Assembly: GCA_003154135.1 (NCBI GenBank)
Contig: PMCN01000177.1
Coordinates: 4,332 to 10,723 of the forward strand
Reading direction: 5' to 3'
From: Acidimicrobiaceae bacterium
GTDB taxonomy: Bacteria > Actinomycetota > Acidimicrobiia > Acidimicrobiales > Ilumatobacteraceae
DNA length: 6,392 bases
This document shows positions 1 to 6,044 of this stretch, one piece after another; the stretch's first letter is position 1, and each line of letters begins with the position of its first letter. A model generated the notes under the pieces. That model was not told the DNA's origin. It did not search any database and saw nothing but the letters and a program-made list of their open reading frames with translations. A program made the translations under genes and the position numbers.

Positions 1-1383
1 CTCGGCGGCTCCAGCAGCATCAACGGCATGATCTTCCAGCGCGGCAACCCGATGGACTACGAGCGCTGGGCGGCCGACGCGGGCATGGAGTCGTGGGACT
101 ACGCCCACTGCCTCCCCTACTTCAAGAAGATGGAGACGTGTCTCGCGGGAGCCGACGAGTGGCGCGGCGGCGATGGCCCACTGGTGCTCGAGCGCGGCCC
201 CTCGCAGAACCCGCTCATCGCGGCCTTCCTCGACGCCGCGCAACAGGCTGGCTTCCCGCTCACCAGCGACGTCAACGGCTACCAGCAGGAGGGCTTTGCG
301 CGCTTCGATCGCAACGTGCACAACGGTCGCCGCCTCAGCGCCGCGCGCGCCTACCTGCACCCCGTGATGAACCGCGTCAACCTCACGGTCACCACCCGCG
401 CACTGGTGCACAAGGTGCTGTTCGACGGCACGCGCGCCACTGGCGTGCAGTACTCGGTGCGCGGCAAGGTGCGCACCGCCGAGGCGGGCGAGGTGGTGCT
501 GTGCGGCGGCGCGTTCAACACGCCGCAGCTGCTGCAGTTGAGCGGTGTGGGCAACGCGAGCGAGCTGCAGACGCTCGGCATCCCTGTGGTGCACGACCTG
601 CCCGACGTGGGCGAGCACATGCAGGACCACCTCGAGGTGTACGTGCAGCACTCGTGCACGCAGCCGGTGTCGTTGCAGCCCAACCTGCAGCTGTGGCGCC
701 GACCCTTCATCGGGTTGCAGTGGCTGTTCCACAAGGGCCCGGGCGCGAGCAACCACTTCGAGTCGGGCGGCTTCGCCCGCAGCAACGACGACGTGCAGTA
801 CCCGAACCTGATGTTCCACTTCCTTCCCATCGCCGTCCGCTACGACGGCTCGGCCCCGGCGGGCGGGCACGGCTACCAGGTGCACATCGGCCCGATGTAC
901 TCCAACTCGGAGGGCTCGGTGAAGATCCGCTCCACCGACCCGACCGAGAAGCCTGCACTGCGGTTCAACTACCTCAGCACCGAGCAGGACCGCCGCGAGT
1001 GGGTCGAGGCCATCCGCACGGCGCGCTCCATCCTGCGTCAACCGGGCTTCGCCCCCTACGACGGTGGCGAGATCTCCCCCGGCCCCGACGTGGAGACCGA
1101 CGAGCAGATCCTCGACTGGGTGCGCAACGACGGCGAGACCGCACTGCACCCCTCGTGCACCGCGCGCATGGGCGCCCAAGGCGAGGGCAGCGTGGTCGAC
1201 CCGCTGACGATGAAGGTGTGGGGCGTCGACGGCGTGCGAGTCTGCGACGCCTCGGCGATGCCATACGTCACCAACGGCAACATCTACGCGCCGGTGATGA
1301 TGATGGCCGAGAAGGCTGCCGACCTCATCCTCGGCAACACCCCGCTCGCTCCCGAGCCGGCACCGTTCTTCCGGGCGAAGTAG
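1..1383 (+). CDS. GMC-family FAD-dependent oxidoreductase, choline dehydrogenase-like (5' partial)
   Basis: Flavoprotein that, by family, oxidises a primary alcohol to an aldehyde using FAD. The reading frame is open from base 1, so the gene starts before the window; 460 residues remain, against roughly 530-560 for a full choline dehydrogenase-like protein, and the N-terminal GxGxxG FAD motif is missing. The visible part opens with the first GMC signature (LGGSSSINGMIFQRGN, fragment residues 1-16). The second signature lies in GAFNTPQLLQLSGVG (about 164-178). The C-terminal catalytic region has LHPSCTARMG with His383 and TNGN with Asn427; the 44-residue spacing equals that of the His466/Asn510 pair of choline oxidase. 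An apparent in-frame ATG at base 28 is internal and should not be taken as the start. It converges on the phosphotransferase gene with a 4-base gap. The family call is firm; choline as substrate is only inference, because GMC enzymes accept many alcohols. Confidence 0.93.
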   Translation, partial: LGGSSSINGMIFQRGNPMDYERWAADAGMESWDYAHCLPYFKKMETCLAGADEWRGGDGPLVLERGPSQNPLIAAFLDAAQQAGFPLTSDVNGYQQEGFARFDRNVHNGRRLSAARAYLHPVMNRVNLTVTTRALVHKVLFDGTRATGVQYSVRGKVRTAEAGEVVLCGGAFNTPQLLQLSGVGNASELQTLGIPVVHDLPDVGEHMQDHLEVYVQHSCTQPVSLQPNLQLWRRPFIGLQWLFHKGPGASNHFESGGFARSNDDVQYPNLMFHFLPIAVRYDGSAPAGGHGYQVHIGPMYSNSEGSVKIRSTDPTEKPALRFNYLSTEQDRREWVEAIRTARSILRQPGFAPYDGGEISPGPDVETDEQILDWVRNDGETALHPSCTARMGAQGEGSVVDPLTMKVWGVDGVRVCDASAMPYVTNGNIYAPVMMMAEKAADLILGNTPLAPEPAPFFRAK

Positions 1384-1387
1384 TCCG

Positions 1388-2494
1388 TCACAACTCGGGA
1401 AACGCGCGGAGTGCGTCGAAGTCGGTGATGGCGCGCGCCGACCTGCCGAGCAGCAGCTTCACGAGATCTTGACTGCGCTCGGGCAGTTCGTCGTACGCCG
1501 GGAAGTTCGCGACGCCGTAGATGAAGCACTGCGCCACCGCCACCTTGAACTGGTGCACCACTTCATCGCGGTCGCGCACCACACCGTTGGCCGCGAGTTG
1601 AGCTACGTAGCGATCGATCAGCTCGTCCTCGCGACCCGCCCGCACGTCGGGATCGATCGACTGGCTGACGAAGTACGCCAGGTCGTACACCCCCGAGGCG
1701 AGACCCGAGATCTGGAAGTCGATCACCGTCAGGTCGTGGCCGTCGAAGAAGAGGTTGTCGAGTCGCCAGTCGCCGTGGATCAGCGTGGCCGGCGTGTTGC
1801 TGGTGGTGAGCATGAACTCGAGGTGGTCGCCGTACCGATCGCCGAACAGCACGAGCTCGGGCGTCAGCACGTCGCCCCCGTGCAACTGCGCGTTGGGCCA
1901 GCCGGCAGCGAACATCGGCGGCAGACCGTGGAGGTACGACGGGTTGAGCATCGGCGGAAAGGTGTCGGCCAGGTCGGCGAGATCGGGATGCTCGTGCCAC
2001 TGCGCGTGCAGCCGCGCCATGGCGTCGATGCTCGCCAGCGTCTGCTCCCACGACGCTCCGACGCGCTGGTCGGTGGTCTCGCGATGGCTGAGGTCTTCCA
2101 TCACCACCACGAAGTCGGTGCAGTCGTCGGCGATCATCGCCGCGTGCACCAAGGGGGTGCCGAGCGGGGTGCGTGGAGCGACCTCACGGTAGAAGCGGAT
2201 CTCCCGCGGGTAGAAGCCCAGCGCATCGGCGATGCCGCGTTGGGTCGGCATGGTGGTGGGGAACTTCACGATCAACGAACCGGGACCATCCCCGCCGGAG
2301 TACGTCGGCTGCGCCCGGTAGAGCAGGCTCAGCAGACCGGCACCAACGGCGAACGGCTCGTTCGTCACCTCGGTCACCTCGGTGGCCGCGTCGATGGCGC
2401 CACTGGTGTGCAGCACTGCGGTGAGCCACGCGGCGTCGACCGCGTCGATCGAACGCGGCTGGCCCACTTCGCTGCCGGCGATGTTGTTCCCCAT
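1388..2494 (-). CDS. APH/choline-kinase-fold phosphotransferase family protein
   Basis: Probable small-molecule kinase of 368 residues with the aminoglycoside/choline kinase fold. In the N-lobe, SLIVKFP carries the likely ATP-binding Lys77, followed by a hinge-like VVVMEDL. The C-lobe has the Brenner-type catalytic loop HGDWRLDN (His240, catalytic Asp242, Asn247) and the metal-binding IDFQ (Asp259), so the active site looks complete. The frame is open further upstream to an ATG at 2584, but I chose the ATG at 2492-2494: a GGGGGA ribosome-binding sequence sits 6 bases before it, the N-terminus then matches family length, and the longer version would run across the divergent promoter region and into the neighbouring gene. 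The substrate is unknown. Members of this broad family in soil and marine actinobacteria often stand near lipid or alcohol catabolism genes and need not confer antibiotic resistance. It is divergent from the MDR gene and convergent with the GMC gene. Confidence 0.88.
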   Translation of the reverse strand: MGNNIAGSEVGQPRSIDAVDAAWLTAVLHTSGAIDAATEVTEVTNEPFAVGAGLLSLLYRAQPTYSGGDGPGSLIVKFPTTMPTQRGIADALGFYPREIRFYREVAPRTPLGTPLVHAAMIADDCTDFVVVMEDLSHRETTDQRVGASWEQTLASIDAMARLHAQWHEHPDLADLADTFPPMLNPSYLHGLPPMFAAGWPNAQLHGGDVLTPELVLFGDRYGDHLEFMLTTSNTPATLIHGDWRLDNLFFDGHDLTVIDFQISGLASGVYDLAYFVSQSIDPDVRAGREDELIDRYVAQLAANGVVRDRDEVVHQFKVAVAQCFIYGVANFPAYDELPERSQDLVKLLLGRSARAITDFDALRAFPEL

Positions 2495-2564
2495 GTCCGA
2501 TCCCCCGATCGAGTCGCGCCACGAGCGGCGCGGGAATGGTAGACCGAGTGCGATGGTGGGTTCG
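2495..2564. promoter_or_regulatory. Divergent intergenic control region with a short inverted repeat
   Basis: The 70 bases between the two divergent start codons must hold the promoters of both the phosphotransferase and the MDR-isomerase pair. At its centre is an inverted repeat, CGCGCC (2515-2520) and GGCGCG (2527-2532), with a 6-base spacer; it could be an operator for a shared regulator. No convincing -10/-35 pair is visible on either strand. Six-base GC-only arms arise easily by chance in DNA of this composition, so the repeat itself is weak evidence. No regulator gene lies in the window. Confidence 0.4.
2501..2506 (-). promoter_or_regulatory. Ribosome binding site of the phosphotransferase gene
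   Basis: On the - strand this reads GGGGGA, one base from the GGAGGA form of Shine-Dalgarno, 6 bases before the ATG at 2494. It decides the start in favour of 2494 over the upstream in-frame ATG at 2584. Confidence 0.55.
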
Positions 2565-3569
2565 ATGCGTGGGGTGCTGCTCACGGCGCACGGTGGCTAC
2601 GAGTGCCTCGATGTGCGCGCCGACCTTGCGGTGCCCACGGCCGGGCGCGGCGAGGTGCTCGTGCGCGTCGGTGCCGCAGCGGTCAACAACACCGACATCA
2701 ACACGCGAGTCGGCTGGTACGAGGGTGGCGGCTGGACGGGCGGCTTCAGCTTCCCGCGCATCCAGGGCATCGATGCGTGCGGCACCATCGTCGCAGTCGG
2801 CGACGGGGTGGCAGCCGACCGCGTGGGCCTGCGCGTGCTGGTCGAACCGTGCTGGCGCGACCCCGGCGCGCCGATGGCCACGGCTCGTTTCTTCGGGTCG
2901 GAGGTCGACGGTTCGTTCGCCGAGTTCACCGTGGTCCCCGACCGGCATGCCCATGCGGTGCGCAGCGACTTCAGCGACGCGGAACTGGCCACCTTCCCAT
3001 GCTCGTACTCCACAGCCGAGAACATGCTCTGCCGCAGCTCGCTCCACGCGGGCGAGCGCGTGCTGGTCACCGGTGCGTCGGGTGGGGTGGGCTCTGCCGC
3101 CGTGCAGCTCGCCGTCGCCCGCGGCGCTCGGGTCACGGCCGTTGCCGGCGACGACAAGCGCGCCGCCGTCGTCGCCCTCGGGGCACACGAGGTGGTCGAC
3201 CGCCACGCCGACCTCGTGGCGTCCTTCGGCGCGGGCGCGTTCGACGTCGTGATCGACGTCGTCGGCGGGCCGACGTGGCCGTCGCTGCTGGAGGTGCTGT
3301 GCCCGGGCGGACGATGTGCGGTCGCCGGGGCCATCGCCGGACCCCTCGTGTCGCTCGACCTGCGCGCGCTCTACCTCGCCGACCTCCGCCTCATCGGTTG
3401 CACCGTGCTCGATGGAGGCGTGTTCGCCGGCCTGGTGGCGCGCATCGAGCGCGGCGAGGTGCGCCCGCTCGTCGCTGCCACGTTCGGGCTCGACGACATC
3501 GTCGCCGCTCAGGAGCTCTTCCTCACCAAGGGACACGTGGGCAAGATCGTGCTCGAGGTGGCCCGATGA
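2565..3569 (+). CDS. Zinc-independent MDR oxidoreductase (quinone oxidoreductase-like, alcohol dehydrogenase superfamily)
   Basis: Predicted cytosolic NAD(P)H-dependent oxidoreductase of 334 residues, a typical length for quinone oxidoreductase-like MDR proteins. The N-terminal GroES-like domain begins MRGVLLTAHGG, the usual opening of the family, and continues through VNNTDINTRVG (40-50). The Rossmann domain has GERVLVTGASGGVG (163-176), the glycine-rich cofactor loop. Catalytic-zinc ligands are absent: Asn stands where zinc alcohol dehydrogenases have the first Cys, the His-Glu pair is replaced in IQGIDACG, and there is no four-Cys structural zinc lobe. It therefore probably reduces an enone, quinone or similar carbonyl rather than acting as a classical zinc alcohol dehydrogenase. 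The start at 2565 is preceded by GGTGGG four bases away and matches the family N-terminus; an in-frame ATG at 2553 is possible. It overlaps the next gene by an ATGA and likely forms a two-gene operon with it. The substrate is unknown. Confidence 0.88.
   Translation: MRGVLLTAHGGYECLDVRADLAVPTAGRGEVLVRVGAAAVNNTDINTRVGWYEGGGWTGGFSFPRIQGIDACGTIVAVGDGVAADRVGLRVLVEPCWRDPGAPMATARFFGSEVDGSFAEFTVVPDRHAHAVRSDFSDAELATFPCSYSTAENMLCRSSLHAGERVLVTGASGGVGSAAVQLAVARGARVTAVAGDDKRAAVVALGAHEVVDRHADLVASFGAGAFDVVIDVVGGPTWPSLLEVLCPGGRCAVAGAIAGPLVSLDLRALYLADLRLIGCTVLDGGVFAGLVARIERGEVRPLVAATFGLDDIVAAQELFLTKGHVGKIVLEVAR
3555..3560 (+). promoter_or_regulatory. Ribosome binding site inside the MDR gene end
   Basis: GAGGTG lies 5 bases before the ATG at 3566, within the last codons of the MDR gene. 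It supports the start of the downstream gene at the ATGA overlap and translational coupling. Confidence 0.6.
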
Positions 3570-4285
3570 TCGGCGACGCCCCCCGAGATGCCGGCATCGA
3601 CACGGGCGCGGTGTACGAGCACACACGGCAGCGATTCGTCGCCACGGTCCGCGCACTCGCACCGTCGGCGCTCGACGCCATCGTGCCCGCGACGCCGGAG
3701 TGGTCGGTGCACGACGTGCTCGCCCACGTCGTCGGCCTGGCCACCGAGCTCAACGCCGCTCGCTTCCCGGGCGACGAAGGTCCCGACGAATGGGGCCGAC
3801 GACTCGTCGCCCTCCGACGCCACACCGGGCTCGACGAGCTGCTCGGCGAGTGGGCCCGTGAAGCCCCGCCCTTCGAGGACGGCCTGCGCCTGTTCGGGTA
3901 CGAGACCGGTTCCCACTTCTGCGCCGACCTCCACTGCCACCTCCAAGACGTGCTCGACTCGCTCGGTCTGCCCCCCGACGACGACCCGCTCACGGTGCGG
4001 GTGTCGCTCGACCACTACCTCGGCTTCCTGCACGAGAAGCTCGGCGAGCGCGCGGCCGGTTCCGTGGTCGTGGTGGCCGATGGCGTCGAACGCACCCTCG
4101 GCGCCGGTCCGGTGGTGGCCACCGTGCGCGCCGGCGGGTTCGACCTGCTCCGCTCGTTCAGTGCCCGTCGCTCGCTGGGCAGCATCCGAGGGCTCCACTG
4201 GACGGGCGACGTCGACGCTGCGCTCGCGCTCGTCGCCGAGGCCTACGTCGTCGGCTACTCGTTCCCGCCCGATCAGCCGGCGTAG
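3566..4285 (+). CDS. DinB/maleylpyruvate isomerase (MDMPI) family protein, possibly mycothiol-dependent
   Basis: A 239-residue protein of the DinB-like four-helix metalloenzyme superfamily, in the actinobacterial branch that includes mycothiol-dependent maleylpyruvate isomerase. The N-terminal domain carries the hallmark TPEWSVHDVLAHVVG (43-57), with His54 as first metal ligand. The second ligand cluster is in FCADLHCHLQDVLDSLG (118-134), where His125 matches the second ligand His; the Glu four residues earlier in characterised enzymes is Asp121 here. The remaining region, about 150-239, resembles the small C-terminal domain of the family, rich in beta strands, and ends near a Trp-containing GLHWTGD. 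The first ATG overlaps the MDR stop as ATGA, with GAGGTG upstream. The family call is sound; reaction and thiol cofactor are inference, since most members are uncharacterised. Pairing with an MDR reductase suggests handling of an electrophilic carbonyl or a ring-cleavage product. Its last 13 bases overlap the end of the opposing aldolase gene. Confidence 0.8.
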   Translation: MIGDAPRDAGIDTGAVYEHTRQRFVATVRALAPSALDAIVPATPEWSVHDVLAHVVGLATELNAARFPGDEGPDEWGRRLVALRRHTGLDELLGEWAREAPPFEDGLRLFGYETGSHFCADLHCHLQDVLDSLGLPPDDDPLTVRVSLDHYLGFLHEKLGERAAGSVVVVADGVERTLGAGPVVATVRAGGFDLLRSFSARRSLGSIRGLHWTGDVDAALALVAEAYVVGYSFPPDQPA

Positions 4286-5007
4286 TCGGGCGCGTCGTCG
4301 TCGAGGATGCGCAGCAACTCGGCGAAGTGGAGCTCGGCGCCCTGCGGGTACTCCTGCCATTGGCGGCAGGTGAGCGCGGCGACATCATCGGGAAGGAGGC
4401 GCAACGGGCGTCCGGTGCTCAGCGCCAGCACCTGCAGTTCAGCGGCACGCTCGAGGTAGTACAGCTCGTCGAACGCCTCGGCCACGGTGTTGCCCACCAC
4501 CATGACGCCGTGGTTGCCGAGGAACACGGTGGAGATGCCGTCGGTGAGAAGGCCTGCGAGGCGCGGTCCTTCCTGGTCGTCGAGGAACATGCCGCGGAAG
4601 TCGCGGTCGTAGGCGACGCGGCCGTGGAAGCGGCACGCAGTCTGGTCGAGCATCAGCAGCTCGAAGCCGTCGAGGCACGCGAGCGCAGTGGCGTGCGGCA
4701 TGTGCGTGTGCAGGATGACCTTGGCGTGCGGCACCAACCGGTGCAGGTGCGCGTGGAGGTACCACGCCGTGGGATCGGCTGCCGGATGGGCCTCGCCGCC
4801 CGCCGCCGACGCATCGAGCAGCAGCAGCTCACTGGCGCGCACTCGGGAGAAGTGCCGGCCGCGCGGGTTCAGCAGGAAGTTCGTGTCGCTGCCGGGCACC
4901 AGCGCGCTGAAGTGGTTGGCGACCGCCTCGTTGAAACCCAACCGCGCCGACCAGCGGAAGGCTGCAGCGAGGTGCTGGCGCTGCTCGATCTCGTCCATCG
5001 CAGTCAT
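4273..5007 (-). CDS. Class II aldolase/adducin family protein
   Basis: A 244-residue protein of the class II aldolase/adducin fold, the zinc-dependent aldolase, epimerase and decarboxylase family. Zinc ligands are visible: HTH in VILHTHMPHATALACL (His100, His102) and NHGVMVVG (His166). Other family landmarks are ANHFSALVPG near the N-terminus, NPRGRHFSRV (47-56) and AEAFDELYYLERA (176-188). The catalytic acid of fuculose-phosphate aldolase, a Glu shortly before the conserved Trp and His, aligns with Ala81 in DPTAWYLH; as I recall, related adducin-like bacterial proteins also lack this Glu, so this is probably a subfamily trait rather than decay. The start is the ATG at 5005-5007, preceded by a strong GGAGGT six bases upstream; a second ATG, three codons in, is less likely. 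It is the downstream member of a coupled pair with the dehydrogenase. Its substrate, and whether it is an aldolase at all, cannot be told from sequence. Confidence 0.87.
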   Translation of the reverse strand: MTAMDEIEQRQHLAAAFRWSARLGFNEAVANHFSALVPGSDTNFLLNPRGRHFSRVRASELLLLDASAAGGEAHPAADPTAWYLHAHLHRLVPHAKVILHTHMPHATALACLDGFELLMLDQTACRFHGRVAYDRDFRGMFLDDQEGPRLAGLLTDGISTVFLGNHGVMVVGNTVAEAFDELYYLERAAELQVLALSTGRPLRLLPDDVAALTCRQWQEYPQGAELHFAELLRILDDDAPDYAG

Positions 5008-5927
5008 TGGAGCACCTCCGGGAAGCCCGGCGCGCGCAGGTCGGTGCCCAACGCGTCCTCCAACAGCTTCACCACCTGGCTCGACCATGCGCCGCCTCCG
5101 TACTGCGAGCGGGCGCGGACGAAGGTCTGCAACGTCTGGCCGGCGAGGTCGAGCGGCACCCCGAGCGCCTTGCCGAAGTCCATCGCGAACCCGAGGTCCT
5201 TCACGGCCAGGTCCATCGTGAAGCCGATGTTGTAGCTGCCGTTCAGGATCACCTGACTCTCGGTCTCGTGCACGAAGCTGTTGCCCGAGCTGTTGCGGAT
5301 GGCTTCGAACGACTTGGCCAGATCGAGACCACCCCGCTTGGCCAGCATGAGCGCCTCGCCGGCGGCGACGAGGTGGACGAACGCCAGCATGTTGGTGATG
5401 ACCTTGATGAGCGCAGCGCTCCCCAGCGGACCCATGTAGAGCACGGGTGAACCGATGGCACTCAACAGCGCGGAGTTGGCCTCGAACACCGCCTCGTCGC
5501 CACCCACGAGCACGGTGATCTCGCCGGCGGCCGCCTTGTGCACACCACCGGTGACGGGCGCCTCCAGCATCTGCAGCCCGCGAGCCGCGGCGAGCGCTCC
5601 CAGCCGCAGCGTCTCGCTCTGGTCGTTGGTGCTGTTGTCGATCCAGGTGCCGCCCGGTGCCAGACCTTCGAACACACCGTCGGGACCTGCCACCACCGCG
5701 TCGACTGCCCGTGGTGATGGCAGGCACGTGAACACCACGTCCGACGCCGCTGCCACGTCGCGGGCCGAGCCGGCCCAGCGCGCACCCTCGGCCAGCAGCG
5801 GCTCGGCGATCGAGCGGTCGAGGTCGGTGACGGTGAGGGGATGCCCGGCGCGCATGAGGCTGTGCGCGAGGTGGAAGCCGAGGTTGCCGAGACCGATGTA
5901 GCCCACCGGACGCGAAGTTGAAGTCAT
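5004..5927 (-). CDS. NAD-binding beta-hydroxyacid dehydrogenase (3-hydroxyisobutyrate dehydrogenase family)
   Basis: Cytosolic dehydrogenase of 307 residues, the normal length for the 3-hydroxyisobutyrate/tartronate-semialdehyde/L-threonate dehydrogenase family. The N-terminal Rossmann motif is VGYIGLGNLG (8-17); Asp35 at the end of the second strand favours NAD over NADP. The substrate loop is EAPVTGG (122-128), Thr replacing the more usual Ser, followed by VHKAAAGE where most members have Gly in place of Lys131. The catalytic Lys is Lys175 in ALIKVITNML, with Asn179 four residues on, and the all-alpha C-terminal domain follows. The ATG at 5925-5927 is the only possible upstream start: a TGA closes the frame at 5940-5942 with no start codon between. 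No Shine-Dalgarno is present, so the message may be leaderless. Its stop overlaps the aldolase start as ATGA, giving a two-gene operon. The substrate could be 3-hydroxyisobutyrate, an aldonate such as threonate, or another beta-hydroxyacid. Confidence 0.9.
   Translation of the reverse strand: MTSTSRPVGYIGLGNLGFHLAHSLMRAGHPLTVTDLDRSIAEPLLAEGARWAGSARDVAAASDVVFTCLPSPRAVDAVVAGPDGVFEGLAPGGTWIDNSTNDQSETLRLGALAAARGLQMLEAPVTGGVHKAAAGEITVLVGGDEAVFEANSALLSAIGSPVLYMGPLGSAALIKVITNMLAFVHLVAAGEALMLAKRGGLDLAKSFEAIRNSSGNSFVHETESQVILNGSYNIGFTMDLAVKDLGFAMDFGKALGVPLDLAGQTLQTFVRARSQYGGGAWSSQVVKLLEDALGTDLRAPGFPEVLQ
5014..5019 (-). promoter_or_regulatory. Strong ribosome binding site of the aldolase-family gene
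   Basis: The - strand reads GGAGGT six bases before the ATG at 5007, inside the last codons of the dehydrogenase gene. It is the best Shine-Dalgarno match in the window and fixes the start at MTAMDE; the upstream gene of the same operon has none. Confidence 0.75.
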
Positions 5928-5933
5928 CGCAGC

Positions 5934-5939
5934 AGTATG
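5934..5939 (-). promoter_or_regulatory. Putative -10 box for a leaderless dehydrogenase-aldolase transcript
   Basis: On the - strand the hexamer is CATACT, four of six matches to TATAAT including the key A at position 2 and T at position 6. Six bases separate it from the A of the ATG at 5927, so transcription would begin at or next to the start codon. No good -35 element is seen 16-18 bases further upstream, which is common in actinobacterial promoters. The absence of a ribosome binding site agrees with leaderless translation. Confidence 0.45.
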
Positions 5940-5969
5940 TCAACTCACGCCGTCGGGGCGACCACGCGG

Positions 5970-6015
5970 CACGGCGGCGGTGACGCACCCCGGAGGATGG
6001 GCCACCGCCGCCGTG
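5970..6015 (-). terminator. Perfect 13-bp inverted repeat, probable transcription terminator of the substrate-binding protein gene
   Basis: Arms CACGGCGGCGGTG (5970-5982) and CACCGCCGCCGTG (6003-6015) are exact reverse complements with a 20-base loop. The hairpin begins 29 bases after the TGA of the substrate-binding protein gene and ends before the promoter of the next gene. There is no T-run after the stem on the - strand, so it is not a classical intrinsic terminator; U-less hairpins are frequent in actinobacteria. An operator or an RNA-stability element is the alternative. Confidence 0.5.
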
Positions 6016-6044
6016 GACGACTGCGTGTGCGATGTCTCAGCGGC

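Noticed and set aside
2364..2381. Two tandem copies of GTCACCTCG within the phosphotransferase gene
   Set aside because: They simply encode the short TEVTEVT stretch in frame; two 9-base copies are not evidence of a repeat array.
1388..2494. Reading the phosphotransferase as an aminoglycoside-resistance gene
   Set aside because: The APH fold is shared by many metabolic kinases, and neither the neighbours nor any specific motif points to antibiotic modification.
1469..2542. A 357-residue open frame on the + strand antisense to the phosphotransferase gene
   Set aside because: It lacks any recognisable motif, is rich in Arg, Val, His and Gly as expected of a GC-rich shadow frame, and the opposite strand holds complete kinase motifs.
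2382..2564. Upstream extension of the MDR gene to the ATG at 2382
   Set aside because: It would add 61 residues without family similarity and run into the divergent phosphotransferase gene; the family N-terminus MRGVLLTAHGG begins at 2565.
2184..3662. A 492-residue open frame on the - strand covering the MDR gene
   Set aside because: Only its last part would overlap the real kinase region, out of frame; the composition is low-complexity Arg/Ala/Gly/His and the MDR domain signatures lie on the other strand.
5938..5943. A TTGACA (consensus -35) on the - strand just before the dehydrogenase start
   Set aside because: A -10 at the correct distance would fall inside the coding region (CAACTT, a poor match) and give a transcript lacking the only available start codon.
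5008..5988. Extension of the aldolase gene to an ATG at 5988
   Set aside because: The added sequence is Arg-rich and lies in a shadow frame of the dehydrogenase gene; the start at 5007 has a strong ribosome binding site and matches the family N-terminus.
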